DNA of 64,000 bases, taken from the NCBI GenBank assembly GCA_902559355.1, contig CACEHM010000002.1, positions 107,246-171,245 on the forward strand, written 5' to 3'. Position 1 is the stretch's first letter; each line of letters opens with the position of its first letter. This DNA is from an uncultured Gammaproteobacteria bacterium (GTDB taxonomy: Bacteria; Pseudomonadota; Gammaproteobacteria; GCA-002705445; GCA-002716945). Shown here piece after piece: positions 1 through 11,657 of this stretch. A program made the position numbers and the translations under genes. The notes beneath the pieces were generated by a model. The model had not been told where the DNA came from, ran no database searches, and worked only from the letters and a program-made list of their open reading frames with translations.

Positions 1-2241
1 ATGGATATTTATATTAATAACAATAAATATCAAGCATTAGATGATGAAACTATCATACAAGTTGCTGACCGTCATGATATTCATATTCCAAGATTTTGCT
101 ATCATAAAAGATTAAGTATTGTAGCAAGTTGTAGAATGTGTCTTGTTGAAGTTGAGGGTGCTAAATATCCTCAACCTGCATGCTCTACAATTGTAAGAGA
201 TGGTATGAAAGTTAACACTGTGGGCTCAGTTACAGAAGATGCTCAAAAAAGTACTATGGAGTTCTTGTTAATTAATCATCCACTAGATTGTCCTGTTTGT
301 GATCAAGCTGGCGAATGTGAACTTCAAGATATCTCCTTAGATCATGGAGATTATAAATCAAATTATAAAGAGATAAAACGTACTGTAATAGATAAAGATA
401 TTGGCAATCTTGTTACAACTGAAATGACCCGGTGTATTCATTGTAGTCGATGTGTACGTTTTGGAGAGGAAGTTGCAGGCATAAAGGAACTTGGTATGAC
501 AGGTAGAGGCGAGGAGACGAAGATTGAAACATTTGTAAATCAAAGTCTGACTTCTGAACTATCTGGAAATGTTATTGACCTTTGCCCTGTAGGAGCATTA
601 AATAACAACCTGTATAAGTACAGTGCTAGAACATGGGACTTGAAGCAAATTAGTTCTATTTCTTCAAATGATTGTTTAGGTTCAAATATTTATTATCATA
701 CATATAAAAATGAAATTAAAAGAACTGTTCCAAAAGAAAATGAACAAATAAATTTATCATGGTTAGCTGATAGCGACCGATTCGGGCATGAAGGAATTGA
801 ATCTGAAGAAAGAATACTTTCCCCATTTGTCAGAAGTGAGAATAAGCTTATTCAATCTGATTTGGAAACACTTAATCAAGCTGTATCTCAAAAAATGCAA
901 GAGTATACATCAAGCACAACAGCTGTGATGTCAGCACAATCATCATGCGAAGAGATGTACTTATTTCAAAAAATTCTTAGAGAAAGTGGTATTCCTAACA
1001 TTGATCATAGAAGTAAAGAGTGTGATTTTGGATATCAAGATTACTATCCTATTATCCCATCATTCGATATAAAACTTAGTGAAATCGAATTTATGGAAAA
1101 TATAATTCTTGTAAATGTTAACATTAGCAAAGAATTCCCCATACTATCCGTATATTTAAGAAATGCAGTCAAACAAAACTCTACTAATATTATCTCTTTG
1201 TCAGCTTATGAATACTTGGAGAATTTTGATATCTCTCATTCAGAAACGTTAAGCCCAAAAGAGCTCGAAAAATATTTTACTACCACTTCAAATAATATTT
1301 TGTCAAATATTAACAAAGATAAAAAAAATCTAATAATCATGGGTCCATCAACAACTTATTTGAAGAATTATACTAATATTACTAATAATATTAGTAGATA
1401 TGCAAAATCAATAAATTCTAAATTATCTCTTTTAGGGGATCAATGTAATACATCAGGTGCTTGGGCAATGGGCGTTGTTCCTCATAGATTGCCGGGAGGT
1501 ATTGAAATAGCAGAATTTAAGAACACAGCTTACCTTTCATCGTATCCTAAGAATGACTTATTAATCATTTATAATCTTGAGCCTGAATATGATTTCTCTA
1601 ATGACACAGAAATTATAGATAGATTAAAAAATTCTAAATTCAATGTATTCTTTTCTTCTTATATGACAGATTCTATTAATAAGTATGCAGATGTTGTTTA
1701 TCCGCTAGCTGTTCAACAAGAATCTCATGGCTCTTACATAAATACAAACAAACAACTTCAAGTATTTAATCAAGTTATATCTCCAAGAGGACAATCCAAG
1801 AATGGATTAGAGATACTATTAGGACTTTCAAAAAGACTTGGAATTAACATTGATGATGAGCAAATCTCTAAAGATATAAATGAAATTTTATCTAAAATGA
1901 ATATTAAAAGTAATTACATTCTTATTGATACTATAGAGATGACAAACGAAAAGAATACCCTAGAAAAAATAATTATCAGAAGCTCAAACTCAAATAACCC
2001 AACATTGAGAAGATGTAAATCTTTACTAACCACACATGATAATGATGATTTCATGAGCATCCCCAATAGTATGAAAATCAATAGTGAGTCAAAAATTACA
2101 ATTAATGAATCAGAAAATAGTTTTAAAATTAAAGCAAATATTAAAGTTCATGATAAACCTGATAATACTATTTTGGTAAAAATGAATGGAAGATATGCAC
2201 AGAAAATTGGTTCTTACAATACTAGTGTAGACCTATCATAA
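1..2241 (+). CDS. nuoG: NADH-quinone oxidoreductase subunit G
   Basis: Iron-sulfur subunit of complex I, on the peripheral arm that carries electrons from NADH toward quinone. The N-terminal [2Fe-2S] ligands ([16 protein letters not shown] and a later Cys), the His/Cys N5 motif ([14 protein letters not shown]) and the N4 motif (TRCIHCSRC ... LCPVGAL) are all visible in the first 200 residues, followed by a molybdopterin-oxidoreductase-like domain without obvious cofactor function. At 746 aa it is shorter than the E. coli protein (about 908 aa). The extra N7 cluster is missing: its region reads [11 protein letters not shown] with one Cys. The ATG is the first base of the window and gives a natural N-terminus, so the gene appears complete. 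It overlaps nuoH by one base (TAATG); nuoA-F presumably lie upstream. Confidence 0.97.
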   Translation: MDIYINNNKYQALDDETIIQVADRHDIHIPRFCYHKRLSIVASCRMCLVEVEGAKYPQPACSTIVRDGMKVNTVGSVTEDAQKSTMEFLLINHPLDCPVCDQAGECELQDISLDHGDYKSNYKEIKRTVIDKDIGNLVTTEMTRCIHCSRCVRFGEEVAGIKELGMTGRGEETKIETFVNQSLTSELSGNVIDLCPVGALNNNLYKYSARTWDLKQISSISSNDCLGSNIYYHTYKNEIKRTVPKENEQINLSWLADSDRFGHEGIESEERILSPFVRSENKLIQSDLETLNQAVSQKMQEYTSSTTAVMSAQSSCEEMYLFQKILRESGIPNIDHRSKECDFGYQDYYPIIPSFDIKLSEIEFMENIILVNVNISKEFPILSVYLRNAVKQNSTNIISLSAYEYLENFDISHSETLSPKELEKYFTTTSNNILSNINKDKKNLIIMGPSTTYLKNYTNITNNISRYAKSINSKLSLLGDQCNTSGAWAMGVVPHRLPGGIEIAEFKNTAYLSSYPKNDLLIIYNLEPEYDFSNDTEIIDRLKNSKFNVFFSSYMTDSINKYADVVYPLAVQQESHGSYINTNKQLQVFNQVISPRGQSKNGLEILLGLSKRLGINIDDEQISKDINEILSKMNIKSNYILIDTIEMTNEKNTLEKIIIRSSNSNNPTLRRCKSLLTTHDNDDFMSIPNSMKINSESKITINESENSFKIKANIKVHDKPDNTILVKMNGRYAQKIGSYNTSVDLS

Positions 2242-3254
2242 TGGAAGCAATATTTTATATCATAAAGACCTTGATATCTATTTTAGTGGTCATTGTACCT
2301 TTATTTTTAATAGTTGCATATGTTACTTACTCGGAAAGAAAAATAATTGGATTCATGCAATCAAGAATGGGTCCAATGAGAGTGGGCCCCTCTGGTCTAC
2401 TGCAACCTATCGCAGATGTTCTCAAGCTAGTATCAAAAGAAATAATAATTCCTACTAATGCTAACAAAGGCATTTTCCTAACTGCTCCTATGCTTATGCT
2501 TATTCCATCTTTATTAGTCTGGTCTGTAATTCCGCTTTCAGAATACTTTATTATTTCTAATATTAATGCTGGGTTATTATTCATTTTAGCACTAACATCA
2601 TTAAGTGTTTACGGTGTGATATTAGCTGGATGGGCTTCTAACTCCAAATATGCGTTCCTAGGTTCTATGAGATCAGCAGCACAAATAATCGCCTATGAGA
2701 TTGCAATGGGTTTTGCCTTAGTTGGAGTGTTGATGCTTTCTGGAAGTCTAAACTTGCAAAACATTATTTACGCTCAATCTGGAAGCCTATTTAATTGGTA
2801 TTGGCTGCCTTTATTCCCATTATTCTTAATATACTTTATTGCTGGAGTTGCAGAAACTAATAGAGCACCATTTGATGTATCTGAAGGTGAGTCTGAGATT
2901 GTTGCTGGTTTTCATGTGGAATACTCAGGGATGGCATTTGCTATGTTCTTTTTAGCCGAATACATGAACTTAATATTAATAAGCATATTATGCAGCATTA
3001 TGTTTTTTGGAGGGTGGTTATCGCCATTTCAGGGAACTGTAATAGATTCATATTTATCTTTTATTCCTGGATTCATTTGGCTTTCTATTAAAACGCTTAT
3101 ATTTATTTTCGTATTTCTCTGGCTCAGAGCTACTCTTCCAAGATACAGGTATGATCAAATCATGAGACTGGGATGGAAAGTATTTCTCCCAATTACTTTT
3201 TTTTGGCTTACCATTATTGGTATTTTAATATATCTTGATTACTTACCACTATAA
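2241..3254 (+). CDS. nuoH: NADH-quinone oxidoreductase subunit H
   Basis: Membrane subunit of complex I that forms much of the quinone cavity at the junction with the peripheral arm. The 337-aa length and about eight hydrophobic segments match the family. Conserved loops are recognisable: [19 protein letters not shown] near the N-terminus, [20 protein letters not shown] in the middle (acidic quinone-site loop), and [19 protein letters not shown] near the C-terminus. The start overlaps the nuoG stop by one base and nuoI follows after two bases, so it is translated within the nuo operon. Nothing unusual is seen. Confidence 0.97.
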   Translation: MEAIFYIIKTLISILVVIVPLFLIVAYVTYSERKIIGFMQSRMGPMRVGPSGLLQPIADVLKLVSKEIIIPTNANKGIFLTAPMLMLIPSLLVWSVIPLSEYFIISNINAGLLFILALTSLSVYGVILAGWASNSKYAFLGSMRSAAQIIAYEIAMGFALVGVLMLSGSLNLQNIIYAQSGSLFNWYWLPLFPLFLIYFIAGVAETNRAPFDVSEGESEIVAGFHVEYSGMAFAMFFLAEYMNLILISILCSIMFFGGWLSPFQGTVIDSYLSFIPGFIWLSIKTLIFIFVFLWLRATLPRYRYDQIMRLGWKVFLPITFFWLTIIGILIYLDYLPL

Positions 3255-3256
3255 TT

Positions 3257-3742
3257 ATGAACAGTATAATCAAATTCATTAAAAGTTTATTTTTCCTTGA
3301 GATTTTTAAAGGACTAAGTATTACAGGTAAAAAACTTTATAAGAAACCTATCACTATTCAGTATCCTGAAGAAAAAACACCACAATCAACTAGATTTCGT
3401 GGTCTCCATGCACTAAGAAAATATCCAAATGGAGAAGAGAGATGTATTGGTTGTAAACTTTGTGAAGCTGTTTGTCCTGCACTTGCGATAACAATTGATA
3501 CAGAAGAGAGGGCTGATGATAAAACAAGAAGAACAACTAAGTACGATATAGATCTCTTTAAATGTATATACTGCGGTTTCTGTGAAGAGGCATGCCCTGT
3601 TGATGCAATTATTGAGACAAGCATTTTTGAGTACCATTTTGAAAATAGAAACGATGGAATTATGAATAAAATAGATCTTTTAAAAATTGGTGACTTATAT
3701 GAACAACAAGAGTTAAAAGACAGAAGTGCAAATGACTTATGA
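3257..3742 (+). CDS. nuoI: NADH-quinone oxidoreductase subunit I
   Basis: Peripheral-arm ferredoxin-like subunit carrying clusters N6a and N6b, which relay electrons to NuoB and the quinone. Two 4Fe-4S motifs are clear: [12 protein letters not shown] near residue 62 and [12 protein letters not shown] near residue 101. The N-terminal amphipathic segment (about residues 1-25) probably lies on the membrane. At 161 aa it has the usual length. The motif [20 protein letters not shown] is typical of the family. The end overlaps nuoJ by four bases (ATGA type), indicating translational coupling. Confidence 0.97.
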   Translation: MNSIIKFIKSLFFLEIFKGLSITGKKLYKKPITIQYPEEKTPQSTRFRGLHALRKYPNGEERCIGCKLCEAVCPALAITIDTEERADDKTRRTTKYDIDLFKCIYCGFCEEACPVDAIIETSIFEYHFENRNDGIMNKIDLLKIGDLYEQQELKDRSANDL

Positions 3743-4335
3743 ATATTGAATTAGTAACTTTTTTTATATTTAGCACATTACTTATATTTACTTGTTTTAA
3801 AGTTATAACATCATCAAATCCTGTTCTATCAGCGATTAATTTAGTCTTTTCATTTTTTTTATCTGCAGTTCTATGGTTGCTTCTTGGAGCTGAATTCTTA
3901 TCAATCATTCTAATTCTCGTATATGTAGGTGCTGTAATGGTCCTTTTCCTTTTTGTAGTAATGATGCTAGATATAAATATTGCAAAAAAAACAGCAGCAT
4001 ATATAAAATATCTTCCTTTAGGGATAGCAGTTTTTATAGCCTTCAACATACTCATAATTTATTTTTTCATTAACACATTTGAGAATATTGACTACAATGC
4101 AGTTAAAAATATAGAAATTATAAGTGATAGCAATACTCAAAACTTGGGTTATCTTTTATTTACAAAATATATTATTGAGTTTGAGATTGCTGGACTAATA
4201 CTATTACTCGGAATCATCTCAGCGATTGTACTTACTTATAGGAAAAATCCGAAAAATAAATATCAGAATCCTACTAAACAGATTTCAGCTTCCAAAAAAG
4301 ATAGACTAAAGATAATAACGGATCTCAAAGAATAA
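3739..4335 (+). CDS. nuoJ: NADH-quinone oxidoreductase subunit J
   Basis: Membrane subunit of complex I next to NuoK and NuoH in the proton-translocating arm. Five hydrophobic helices can be predicted from the 198-aa sequence. The conserved helix-3 region reads [20 protein letters not shown], the family signature including the Tyr and Gly of the pi-bulge helix. A basic hydrophilic tail ([13 protein letters not shown]) follows the last helix. It overlaps nuoI by four bases and is two bases from nuoK. Confidence 0.96.
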   Translation: MNIELVTFFIFSTLLIFTCFKVITSSNPVLSAINLVFSFFLSAVLWLLLGAEFLSIILILVYVGAVMVLFLFVVMMLDINIAKKTAAYIKYLPLGIAVFIAFNILIIYFFINTFENIDYNAVKNIEIISDSNTQNLGYLLFTKYIIEFEIAGLILLLGIISAIVLTYRKNPKNKYQNPTKQISASKKDRLKIITDLKE

Positions 4336-4336
4336 T

Positions 4337-4642
4337 ATGATTCCAATAAGTTATTATTTGATATTAAGTACAATTATATTCACTATATCAATAGCTGGTA
4401 TATTTCTTAACAGAAAAAATATTCTTGTTTTATTAATGTCCCTAGAATTAATGTTTTTATCAGTTAATTTTAATCTAATTACATTAGGCAATTACCTGGG
4501 GGATCTTACTGGACAAGTTTTTGTATTTTTTGTATTGACTGTCGTTGCAGCTGAGTCTGCAATTGGTCTAGCTTTATTGATTGTATTATTTAGGAGTAAA
4601 AAATCTATTGATGTAGATGATTTGTCGGAGCTAAAAGGTTGA
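4337..4642 (+). CDS. nuoK: NADH-quinone oxidoreductase subunit K
   Basis: Small three-helix membrane subunit of complex I (MrpC-like), 101 aa as expected. The two intramembrane glutamates needed for proton transfer in the family are seen in [10 protein letters not shown] (helix 2) and [11 protein letters not shown] (helix 3). Its end overlaps the nuoL start by four bases. No anomalies. Confidence 0.96.
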   Translation: MIPISYYLILSTIIFTISIAGIFLNRKNILVLLMSLELMFLSVNFNLITLGNYLGDLTGQVFVFFVLTVVAAESAIGLALLIVLFRSKKSIDVDDLSELKG

Positions 4643-6561
4643 TAAATATTGCTTTGTTACTTTTACTTACTCCACTCATAGGGACTCTAATCCTTTTGTA
4701 CTTGCAAAACTCATCAAAAAAACTAACTATTATTATTTCAAATTTATCTATATTATTTTCTTTCTTGCTTTCTGTGTACTTACTAATTCTTTATATATCA
4801 TCCAATGCTTCTACTTTATCTAAAGATGTATTAGTCTTCGCTGATGTAAAGATATATTCCTTAGCATTTGGACTTTATATTGATTCATTGTCCCTAGTAA
4901 TGTGTACTGTAGTCACCTCAGTCTCCTTTCTTGTTCACTATTATTCTATTTCTTATATGAAAGATGAAAAATCATTTAATAGATTTTTTATCTACACAAA
5001 CTTTTTTACATTCTCAATGCTTCTAATAGTTTTATCAAATAACTTTTTTCAACTATTTATAGGATGGGAGCTTGTAGGGTTATCTTCTTATCTATTAATT
5101 GGTTTTTGGACTAAGAAAGATTCAGCCATTAAAGCAAACTACAAAGCATTTCTGGTTAATAGAGTGGGTGATATAGGATTAATCCTAGGGTTATGTTTGA
5201 TATTTATTTCATATAATACAACTAACTATAATGAAGTATTTCAACTAAAAGATACTATAAATAATACAAACATAAACATTTTTGGATATACATTTAATAC
5301 TCTAAGTTTTATTTGCTTTTTGCTATTTATAGGCGCAATGGCTAAATCTGCACAAGTGCCGCTTCATTTTTGGCTTCCAGATTCTATGGAGGGCCCAACG
5401 CCAATATCTGCCCTTATTCATGCTGCTACTATGGTAACCGCAGGTATTTATATGGTCGCAAGGCTATCACCTCTTTATGTTTTAGCAGAAGATGTTTCAT
5501 TGTTTATATTGTACGTTGGTTCGATTACTGCATTTTTCCTTGGAATAGTTGCATTAGTGCAAAATGATATTAAAAGAATTATTGCATATTCAACTATCTC
5601 ACAGTTAGGCTATATGACTGCTGCACTAGGTGCATCATTATATTCATTAGCTATTTTTCATTTAATCACTCATGCTTTCTTCAAAGCACTATTATTTCTG
5701 TGCGCTGGTTCAATAATTATAAAATGTCATCATGAGCAAGATATCAGGAAAATTGGAGGTTTGAGAAGGTTTATGCCTATTACGTATATGGCATTTTTAT
5801 ATGCCTCACTATCTTTAATTGGATTTCCTCTCACATCAGGTTTTTATTCCAAAGAGACAATTATTGATGCGGTGGGATATTATGGTCACACAATTCCATA
5901 TATAATGCTTTTATTATCGATATTTACCACCACACTATATACAGCAAAAATATTCTCTAAGGTCTTTTTTGGTGAATGTACTTTACATTTAGATAATGAA
6001 TTAAAAAATAAAGAAAATGATAGTGAAATGTTAATGCCGCTTGTGGTATTAACCATACCTTCAGTATTTTTAGGTATATTTATTTATGACTCTTTAATGT
6101 TGGGGACATTATTTGGAACTTCGTTAGCAGCACAAGAACTTGTGGAATCATTCTATAATGATTATGTTATTAATTCTCTAAATTTTTTTCTACACTCTTT
6201 TTTGACTATTAATTTTTTAATATTATTATCAGCTATAATCTTCGGATATTTTTATTACTATAAAAAATCTTTTGTGATAAAGACACCTTCTTTTATCAAA
6301 AATATCTTAACAGAAGAATATGGTTTTAACATTTTTTCATCTAAATATATTCCTGAACTTCAAAACTTTATAACTAAATATTTATGGAGACGTGTTGATA
6401 TATCAGCTATTGATAATGGATTTGTTAATAATACATCATATTTGCTTAATAAAATTTCATATAAGGTTCGCAAAGTACATACAGGTTTCATATATCATTA
6501 CTCACTAACCATAATTTCTGCTTTAATATTATTACTATTAATCATTGGGTATAAGAACTAA
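4639..6561 (+). CDS. nuoL: NADH-quinone oxidoreductase subunit L
   Basis: Distal antiporter-like proton-pumping subunit of complex I. It has 640 aa with many membrane helices and the long C-terminal section that forms the lateral helix. Key antiporter residues are visible: the helix-5 Glu in [16 protein letters not shown], the following charged motif NRVGDIGL, the channel Lys/His region [20 protein letters not shown], and [11 protein letters not shown]. The start codon is TTG (ttg ata aat), overlapping nuoK. nuoM follows immediately after the stop codon. Confidence 0.96.
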   Translation: MINIALLLLLTPLIGTLILLYLQNSSKKLTIIISNLSILFSFLLSVYLLILYISSNASTLSKDVLVFADVKIYSLAFGLYIDSLSLVMCTVVTSVSFLVHYYSISYMKDEKSFNRFFIYTNFFTFSMLLIVLSNNFFQLFIGWELVGLSSYLLIGFWTKKDSAIKANYKAFLVNRVGDIGLILGLCLIFISYNTTNYNEVFQLKDTINNTNINIFGYTFNTLSFICFLLFIGAMAKSAQVPLHFWLPDSMEGPTPISALIHAATMVTAGIYMVARLSPLYVLAEDVSLFILYVGSITAFFLGIVALVQNDIKRIIAYSTISQLGYMTAALGASLYSLAIFHLITHAFFKALLFLCAGSIIIKCHHEQDIRKIGGLRRFMPITYMAFLYASLSLIGFPLTSGFYSKETIIDAVGYYGHTIPYIMLLLSIFTTTLYTAKIFSKVFFGECTLHLDNELKNKENDSEMLMPLVVLTIPSVFLGIFIYDSLMLGTLFGTSLAAQELVESFYNDYVINSLNFFLHSFLTINFLILLSAIIFGYFYYYKKSFVIKTPSFIKNILTEEYGFNIFSSKYIPELQNFITKYLWRRVDISAIDNGFVNNTSYLLNKISYKVRKVHTGFIYHYSLTIISALILLLLIIGYKN

Positions 6562-8064
6562 ATGTTTGATTATCCTATTCTTAGCTTGTTAATATGGATA
6601 CCTATACTTATAGGACTATTGCTAATTTTATCAAAAAATATTAGTGACAATATATCTCAACTCATAACATTGCTAACATCGTTTTTAATACTGGTTGTTT
6701 CATTAAATTTAACTCAAGCTTATGATCATACAACAAGTCAACTTCAATTTATTGAGCGTATCGAATGGATATCTGGCCTTAATATATTTTATTATCTTGC
6801 AGTTGATGGGATATCTGTTTCACTTATATTACTAACAGCTTTTATAAACTTTTTAATTGCGATTTATGCGTCCTCAGAAAACTATGTGAAAAAGTCTTCT
6901 TTTTTAGGTTACTTTTTAATTTTAGAAGGGCTTCTAATAGGAACCTTTTCAGCATTTGATAGCATTCTTTTTTATATATTTTTTGAAAGTTTATTAATTC
7001 CATTATTTCTAATTATAGGTATATGGGGTGGAGCTAACAGAAAATATGCTACTTTGAAATTCTTTCTTTATACATTATTTGGTTCTGTTTTAATGTTAAT
7101 TTCTATAATTTATTTAGCAAAAATATCTGGATCATTTGCAATTCAGGATTTTTATTCTGTTAATCTGTCATTTCAAGAAGAGATATTGATACTCTTAGCA
7201 TTTCTAATAGGATTTGGAATTAAAATACCAATGTGGCCTGTTCATACATGGCTGCCAGATGCACATGTAGAAGCCCCAACAAGTGGATCAGTTATTTTGG
7301 CTTCAGTTCTTCTTAAAGTTGGTGGATATGGAATGATTAGATTTATGTTGCCTGTAACAACAGACGCTGGAATTTATTTAAGTGAGTATATGATTTATTT
7401 ATCTCTAATAGCTATCATCTATATTAGTTTTGTAGCTTATGCTCAAGAAGACATGAAAAAACTAATTGCATATTCTTCTGTAGCGCATATGGGTTTTGTT
7501 ACACTAGGTATCTTCCTGGTTTTTAATCTACTTGACAGTAATACATCTGCTGCAATAATTGGCCTAGAGGGTGCTATGGTTCAGATGATATCTCATGGAT
7601 TAATATCTGCGGCATTATTTTTTTGTATAGGAATAATATACAAGCATTCCAAATCGAGACTTCTTAAAGATAATTATGGCGTTTCTAAATTCATGCCAAT
7701 TTTCTCTTTTATGATGATTTTTTTTCTTATGGCAAACTCTGGCTTACCAGGGACTTCGGGTTTTGTTGGGGAATTTCTTGTAATTACTTCATCTTTAGGC
7801 TCAAGCTTTTTATTCGGTTTTCTTGCAGCGACATCACTACTTCTATCAGCATCATATTCACTTAAAATGGGTAAAACTGTTTTATTTGGAGATAACCTTA
7901 AAAACACACAAGGATATATAGAATGTAGTTTTAATGAGAAAATTGTTCTAACAATTCTAATTATATTCATTTTATATCTTGGTATTATCCCAGATTACTT
8001 ATTTAAAATTATTGACCAATCTGTTATTGGAATTATTGAGTCGTTATCAGCAGGTAAAATATAA
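6562..8064 (+). CDS. nuoM: NADH-quinone oxidoreductase subunit M
   Basis: Antiporter-like proton-pumping subunit of complex I, 500 aa with about 14 predicted membrane helices. Recognisable motifs are the helix-5 Glu in FFESLLIPLFLIIGIWGG, the central channel segment MWPVHTWLPDAHVEAPTSGS, and AYSSVAHMGFVTLG. It starts directly after the nuoL stop and its own stop overlaps nuoN by one base. Length and motifs are ordinary. Confidence 0.96.
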   Translation: MFDYPILSLLIWIPILIGLLLILSKNISDNISQLITLLTSFLILVVSLNLTQAYDHTTSQLQFIERIEWISGLNIFYYLAVDGISVSLILLTAFINFLIAIYASSENYVKKSSFLGYFLILEGLLIGTFSAFDSILFYIFFESLLIPLFLIIGIWGGANRKYATLKFFLYTLFGSVLMLISIIYLAKISGSFAIQDFYSVNLSFQEEILILLAFLIGFGIKIPMWPVHTWLPDAHVEAPTSGSVILASVLLKVGGYGMIRFMLPVTTDAGIYLSEYMIYLSLIAIIYISFVAYAQEDMKKLIAYSSVAHMGFVTLGIFLVFNLLDSNTSAAIIGLEGAMVQMISHGLISAALFFCIGIIYKHSKSRLLKDNYGVSKFMPIFSFMMIFFLMANSGLPGTSGFVGEFLVITSSLGSSFLFGFLAATSLLLSASYSLKMGKTVLFGDNLKNTQGYIECSFNEKIVLTILIIFILYLGIIPDYLFKIIDQSVIGIIESLSAGKI

Positions 8065-9494
8065 TGTTGAATATTTTATTCATACCCGAAATAATACTTT
8101 CAATCGGAGTGATGATAATCATTCTATTTGACTTATTTTTTCAAAAACAGAAAGGACTCTCATTCACTTTAGTACAGTTTCTATTATTAATAGCTGCCTA
8201 TTACTCTCTGGATAATAAGTTTTCACCTAGTTATAGCGCATATACACTTAATGAATTTACAAACGTTTTTAAATTCATTCTTTTAGTTGGCTCTCTTACG
8301 ATATTTCACTATACATATAAGCATCTTAAATTTCTAAAAATTCTTAAAATCGAATACTTCACGATTTCGTTACTAGGCCTTATTGGAACTATGATTATGA
8401 TTTCAGCAAATAGTTTACTAATGTTGTATCTTGGTATTGAATTATTATCACTATCTTTATACGCACTCATTGGTTTCAATAAAAAATCATCTTTATCATC
8501 TGAAGCTGCAATTAAATATTATGTTCTGGGAGCAATGTCATCCGGCATACTATTGTTTGGTATTTCATTAATTTACGGCTTCACAGGTTCTATAGTCTAT
8601 GATGATATAGCATCTCAATTGATTAGTATCGATATGAATTCAGTCGATTACATAGCTATTGTTTTTGGAATCATTTTTATAACTGCCAGCCTATGTTTTA
8701 AGTTTGGTGCAGCCCCATTTCATATGTGGGTTCCTGATATATATCAAGGTTCTTTAATAAGTACTACAATATTATTGAGCACTCTTCCAAAGATTGCAGT
8801 TTTTATTGTTTTTCTTAAATTGTATTTCATACCATTTATTCTTCTCAGAGAAGTATGGTCAGATATATTAATTTTTGTCGGAATGCTCTCTATAGTAATA
8901 GGGAGTCTGTTTGCTTTAACTCAAGAAAATATAAAAAGACTTCTAGCATATTCTGCTATATCTAATATAGGATTTATCATATTATCACTTGGCCTTATCT
9001 CGGTCGACGGCATTCATGCATCACTCTACTATACTGTGGTGTATAGTCTAACAGCACTTGCGTCATTTGGTATTATTACTCATATTACCTCCAACAGTAA
9101 CGGCATTGAAAAGATAACCGATCTAGCAGGACTATCAAAGACACATCCATACTTTGCTTTTTTAATTTTAATTACTATGCTGTCCTCAGCAGGCATTCCA
9201 CCTTTAGTTGGATTTCATGCAAAGTTAATGGTAATTAAGGCGTTAGTAAGTAGTTCATATATTATACTTTCAATCATTGTTGTCATAATGACTGTTGTAT
9301 CAGCTTATTACTATTTAAAAGTTATTAAAACGATTTATTTTGATAACAGAGAGGATTTAATCTCAACTTTCTCTAATAGTGATATAATTTTATCGATAAA
9401 CGTTTTATCACTTATAGCTTTAGGAATTTTTCCTTATCTATTATTCAATTTAACTAGTTACCTTATGAGAATATTTTCTGTAATTTCTATTTAA
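8064..9494 (+). CDS. nuoN: NADH-quinone oxidoreductase subunit N
   Basis: Third antiporter-like pumping subunit of complex I, 476 aa and strongly hydrophobic. Family signatures include YLGIELLSLSLYALIGF (intramembrane Glu), FKFGAAPFHMWVPDIYQGS (channel region) and LLAYSAISNIGFI. It is the last gene of the nuo operon; the tRNA-fMet gene follows 39 bases later. The nuoN-tRNA/rimP junction resembles that in Xanthomonas- and Coxiella-type gammaproteobacteria (recalled, not checked). Confidence 0.96.
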   Translation: MLNILFIPEIILSIGVMIIILFDLFFQKQKGLSFTLVQFLLLIAAYYSLDNKFSPSYSAYTLNEFTNVFKFILLVGSLTIFHYTYKHLKFLKILKIEYFTISLLGLIGTMIMISANSLLMLYLGIELLSLSLYALIGFNKKSSLSSEAAIKYYVLGAMSSGILLFGISLIYGFTGSIVYDDIASQLISIDMNSVDYIAIVFGIIFITASLCFKFGAAPFHMWVPDIYQGSLISTTILLSTLPKIAVFIVFLKLYFIPFILLREVWSDILIFVGMLSIVIGSLFALTQENIKRLLAYSAISNIGFIILSLGLISVDGIHASLYYTVVYSLTALASFGIITHITSNSNGIEKITDLAGLSKTHPYFAFLILITMLSSAGIPPLVGFHAKLMVIKALVSSSYIILSIIVVIMTVVSAYYYLKVIKTIYFDNREDLISTFSNSDIILSINVLSLIALGIFPYLLFNLTSYLMRIFSVISI

Positions 9495-9495
9495 C

Positions 9496-9522
9496 TTGAA
9501 AATAATTTCCATAAATTATAGA
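9496..9522 (+). promoter_or_regulatory. Putative promoter for tRNA-fMet
   Basis: A TTGAAA box (9496-9501) and a TATAGA box (9517-9522) lie 15 bases apart, placing transcription start about 5 bases before the mature tRNA. The spacer is shorter than the ideal 17, so this is a weak prediction based only on matches to the sigma-70 consensus. Transcription from nuoN could also read through. Confidence 0.35.
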
Positions 9523-9533
9523 CTTCATACCAG

Positions 9534-9610
<77 letters not shown>

Positions 9611-9666
9611 TAAAATAATCAAATTCTCTTTCGCATTACATCTATTTTGATATACAATACAAACAC

Positions 9667-9682
9667 GGCTCCTATTGGGGCC
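9667..9682 (+). terminator. Short hairpin between tRNA-fMet and rimP
   Basis: GGCTCC-TATT-GGGGCC forms a six-pair stem (one G:U) with a four-base loop, followed by ATTTTAATG rather than a clean U-run. It could be a weak terminator/attenuator after the tRNA or a structure in the rimP leader. It lies 18 bases before the rimP start codon. Function is inferred from shape only. Confidence 0.3.
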
Positions 9683-9699
9683 ATTTTAATGCTTGTTTT

Positions 9700-10155
9700 A
9701 TGAATGAAGTTGAAGAAAACATAATGAATAAATTGAATGAATTGCTTCCAAATGATTTGAAAGCTATAAATGTGAATATATTTGGTAATAGCGATTCTAG
9801 AAGTATTCAAATAATGATTGAGTCTGATTCTGGTGTATCCATTGATCATTGCTCAAAGGTAACAAAGCTAGCTAAAAATATAATCACATTAGAAAAATAT
9901 ATTGACGATAACTATAGCATTGAAGTCTCTTCACCTGGCATAAATAGACCGCTTTATAACATGGGTGATTTTATCAAATACCAGGGAGAAAAAGTATTTA
10001 TAGAATTAAAAAAAAATATTAATAATCAGAAAAGATTCAAGGGATATTATGAGGTGATTGACGATATAATTTGTATCAATTATAAAAAAGAAAAAATATC
10101 AATAACATTCGATGCTATAAAAAAAGCTAATTTAGTTAGGGAGATAAAAATATGA
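9700..10155 (+). CDS. rimP: Ribosome maturation factor RimP
   Basis: Assists maturation of the 30S ribosomal subunit in the cytoplasm. The 151-aa sequence has the two-domain RimP pattern: an N-terminal alpha/beta domain with IQIMIESDSGVSIDHCSKVT and YSIEVSSPGINRPLY, then a small SH3-like C-terminal domain. Position first in the rimP-nusA-infB operon supports the call. The ATG at 9700 is preceded by a T-rich leader without a clear Shine-Dalgarno sequence. It overlaps nusA by four bases. Confidence 0.94.
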   Translation: MNEVEENIMNKLNELLPNDLKAINVNIFGNSDSRSIQIMIESDSGVSIDHCSKVTKLAKNIITLEKYIDDNYSIEVSSPGINRPLYNMGDFIKYQGEKVFIELKKNINNQKRFKGYYEVIDDIICINYKKEKISITFDAIKKANLVREIKI

Positions 10156-11657
10156 ATAAAGAGATACTTCTAATAATTGACACAGTCTCTAATGAAAAAA
10201 ATGTTGATCGAGAAATTATTATTGATGCAATGGAGCATGCATTAGCATCTGCTGTAAAGAAAAAATATAAACTTGATAATAAAACTCAAGATGAAATTGA
10301 CGTGGATGTTAGCATCAATCAAGATGATGGTTCATACACGACTATGAGAAAATGGGAAGTTGTAAATGAAATGTTAGTAGACGATGAGTATGAAAAGAAA
10401 ATGCTTATTGAGTTTGCTAAAGAAAAAAATTCTGATATCAATGTTGGTGAATATATAACTGAAGAAATTGAATCAGTAGAGTTTGGTAGGATTGTGGCTC
10501 AAACAGCAAAACAAAACATAGTTGCTAGTCTGAAGGCAGCAGAGAGAAACAGAATAGTAGATCTTTATGCACCCAGAATAGGAGAACTATTATTTGGTAT
10601 AGTAAGAAGAGTTGACAAAAATAATGTATTTCTTGACCTGAACTCCAATGAAGGTAGCAGCCTTTCTGATGAAGCTATGATTCTGAAAGAAAATCTTATA
10701 CCTAGAGAAAATATTAAACCAGGCGACAGAATTAGGGGTTATTTGAAGGATGTACAATCAGAGTTAAGAGGTCCTCAATTATATATTTCTAGAAAATGCT
10801 CAGAGTTTTTAATCGAGCTTTTCAGATTAGAAGTTCCAGAAGTAGGTCAAGGTATTATTGAGATATTAGGAGCTTCAAGAGACCCAGGACTGAGAGCTAA
10901 AATAGCAGTTAAATCAAATGATCCAAAACTTGATGCAATTGGAGCATGTGTTGGTATGAGGGGATCTAGAGTACAGTCAGTATCTAATGAACTTGCTGGA
11001 GAAAGAATAGACATCATCCCATGGGATGAAGATCCAGCAAAATTTGTTATTAATGCTATGTCTCCTGCTGAGGTCTTATCAATAGTAGTTGATGAAACGA
11101 GTAAGACTATGGATATAGCTGTTGCAGAAGAGCAGTTATCACAGGCTATTGGGCGAGGGGGTCAAAATGTCAGATTAGCAAGCGAGCTAACAGGCTGGAA
11201 TCTTAATGTTATGAGTAAGGATGATGCTGATGACAAAAATACTAAAGAAGAAGAGGAAACGGCAACTAAATTTCAAAATGAACTTAATGTTGACAACGAT
11301 GTTGCAAAAATACTTGCTGAAGAAGGTTTTACTTCTATTGAAGAGATAGCATTATGTGAAATTGAAGAACTTGAAAATATAAATGGTTTTGATACAGATC
11401 TTGTAAATGAACTTAGAAAAAGAGCTAATGATGAATATGATAAGAAACAAAAAGAAATAGAGGATAAGTCGTCGTTGAAAAACTTATCTGATCTTACAGA
11501 TGATCATATAATATTACTTAAAAACAATGATATATTAACTATTAGTGATGTGGCAGATTTATCAATTGATGAATTGCTTGATTATATTGAGTTATCGAAT
11601 GAAACTGCCGGAAAGGTTATAATGCAGGCTCGTGAGAGTTGGTCTGAAGAGGAATAA
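10152..11657 (+). CDS. nusA: Transcription termination/antitermination factor NusA
   Basis: Binds RNA polymerase and nascent RNA to control pausing, termination and antitermination. The 501-aa sequence shows the N-terminal polymerase-binding domain, an S1 domain (about 140-200), two KH domains (including GACVGMRGSRVQSVSNEL and AIGRGGQNVRLASELTGW) and two C-terminal helix-hairpin-helix acidic repeats (LAEEGFTSIEEIA and LKNNDILTISDVADLS). Such acidic repeats are typical of gammaproteobacterial NusA, where they contact the alpha subunit C-terminal domain. It overlaps infB by one base, and no ylxR gene lies between them. Confidence 0.96.
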   Translation: MNKEILLIIDTVSNEKNVDREIIIDAMEHALASAVKKKYKLDNKTQDEIDVDVSINQDDGSYTTMRKWEVVNEMLVDDEYEKKMLIEFAKEKNSDINVGEYITEEIESVEFGRIVAQTAKQNIVASLKAAERNRIVDLYAPRIGELLFGIVRRVDKNNVFLDLNSNEGSSLSDEAMILKENLIPRENIKPGDRIRGYLKDVQSELRGPQLYISRKCSEFLIELFRLEVPEVGQGIIEILGASRDPGLRAKIAVKSNDPKLDAIGACVGMRGSRVQSVSNELAGERIDIIPWDEDPAKFVINAMSPAEVLSIVVDETSKTMDIAVAEEQLSQAIGRGGQNVRLASELTGWNLNVMSKDDADDKNTKEEEETATKFQNELNVDNDVAKILAEEGFTSIEEIALCEIEELENINGFDTDLVNELRKRANDEYDKKQKEIEDKSSLKNLSDLTDDHIILLKNNDILTISDVADLSIDELLDYIELSNETAGKVIMQARESWSEEE

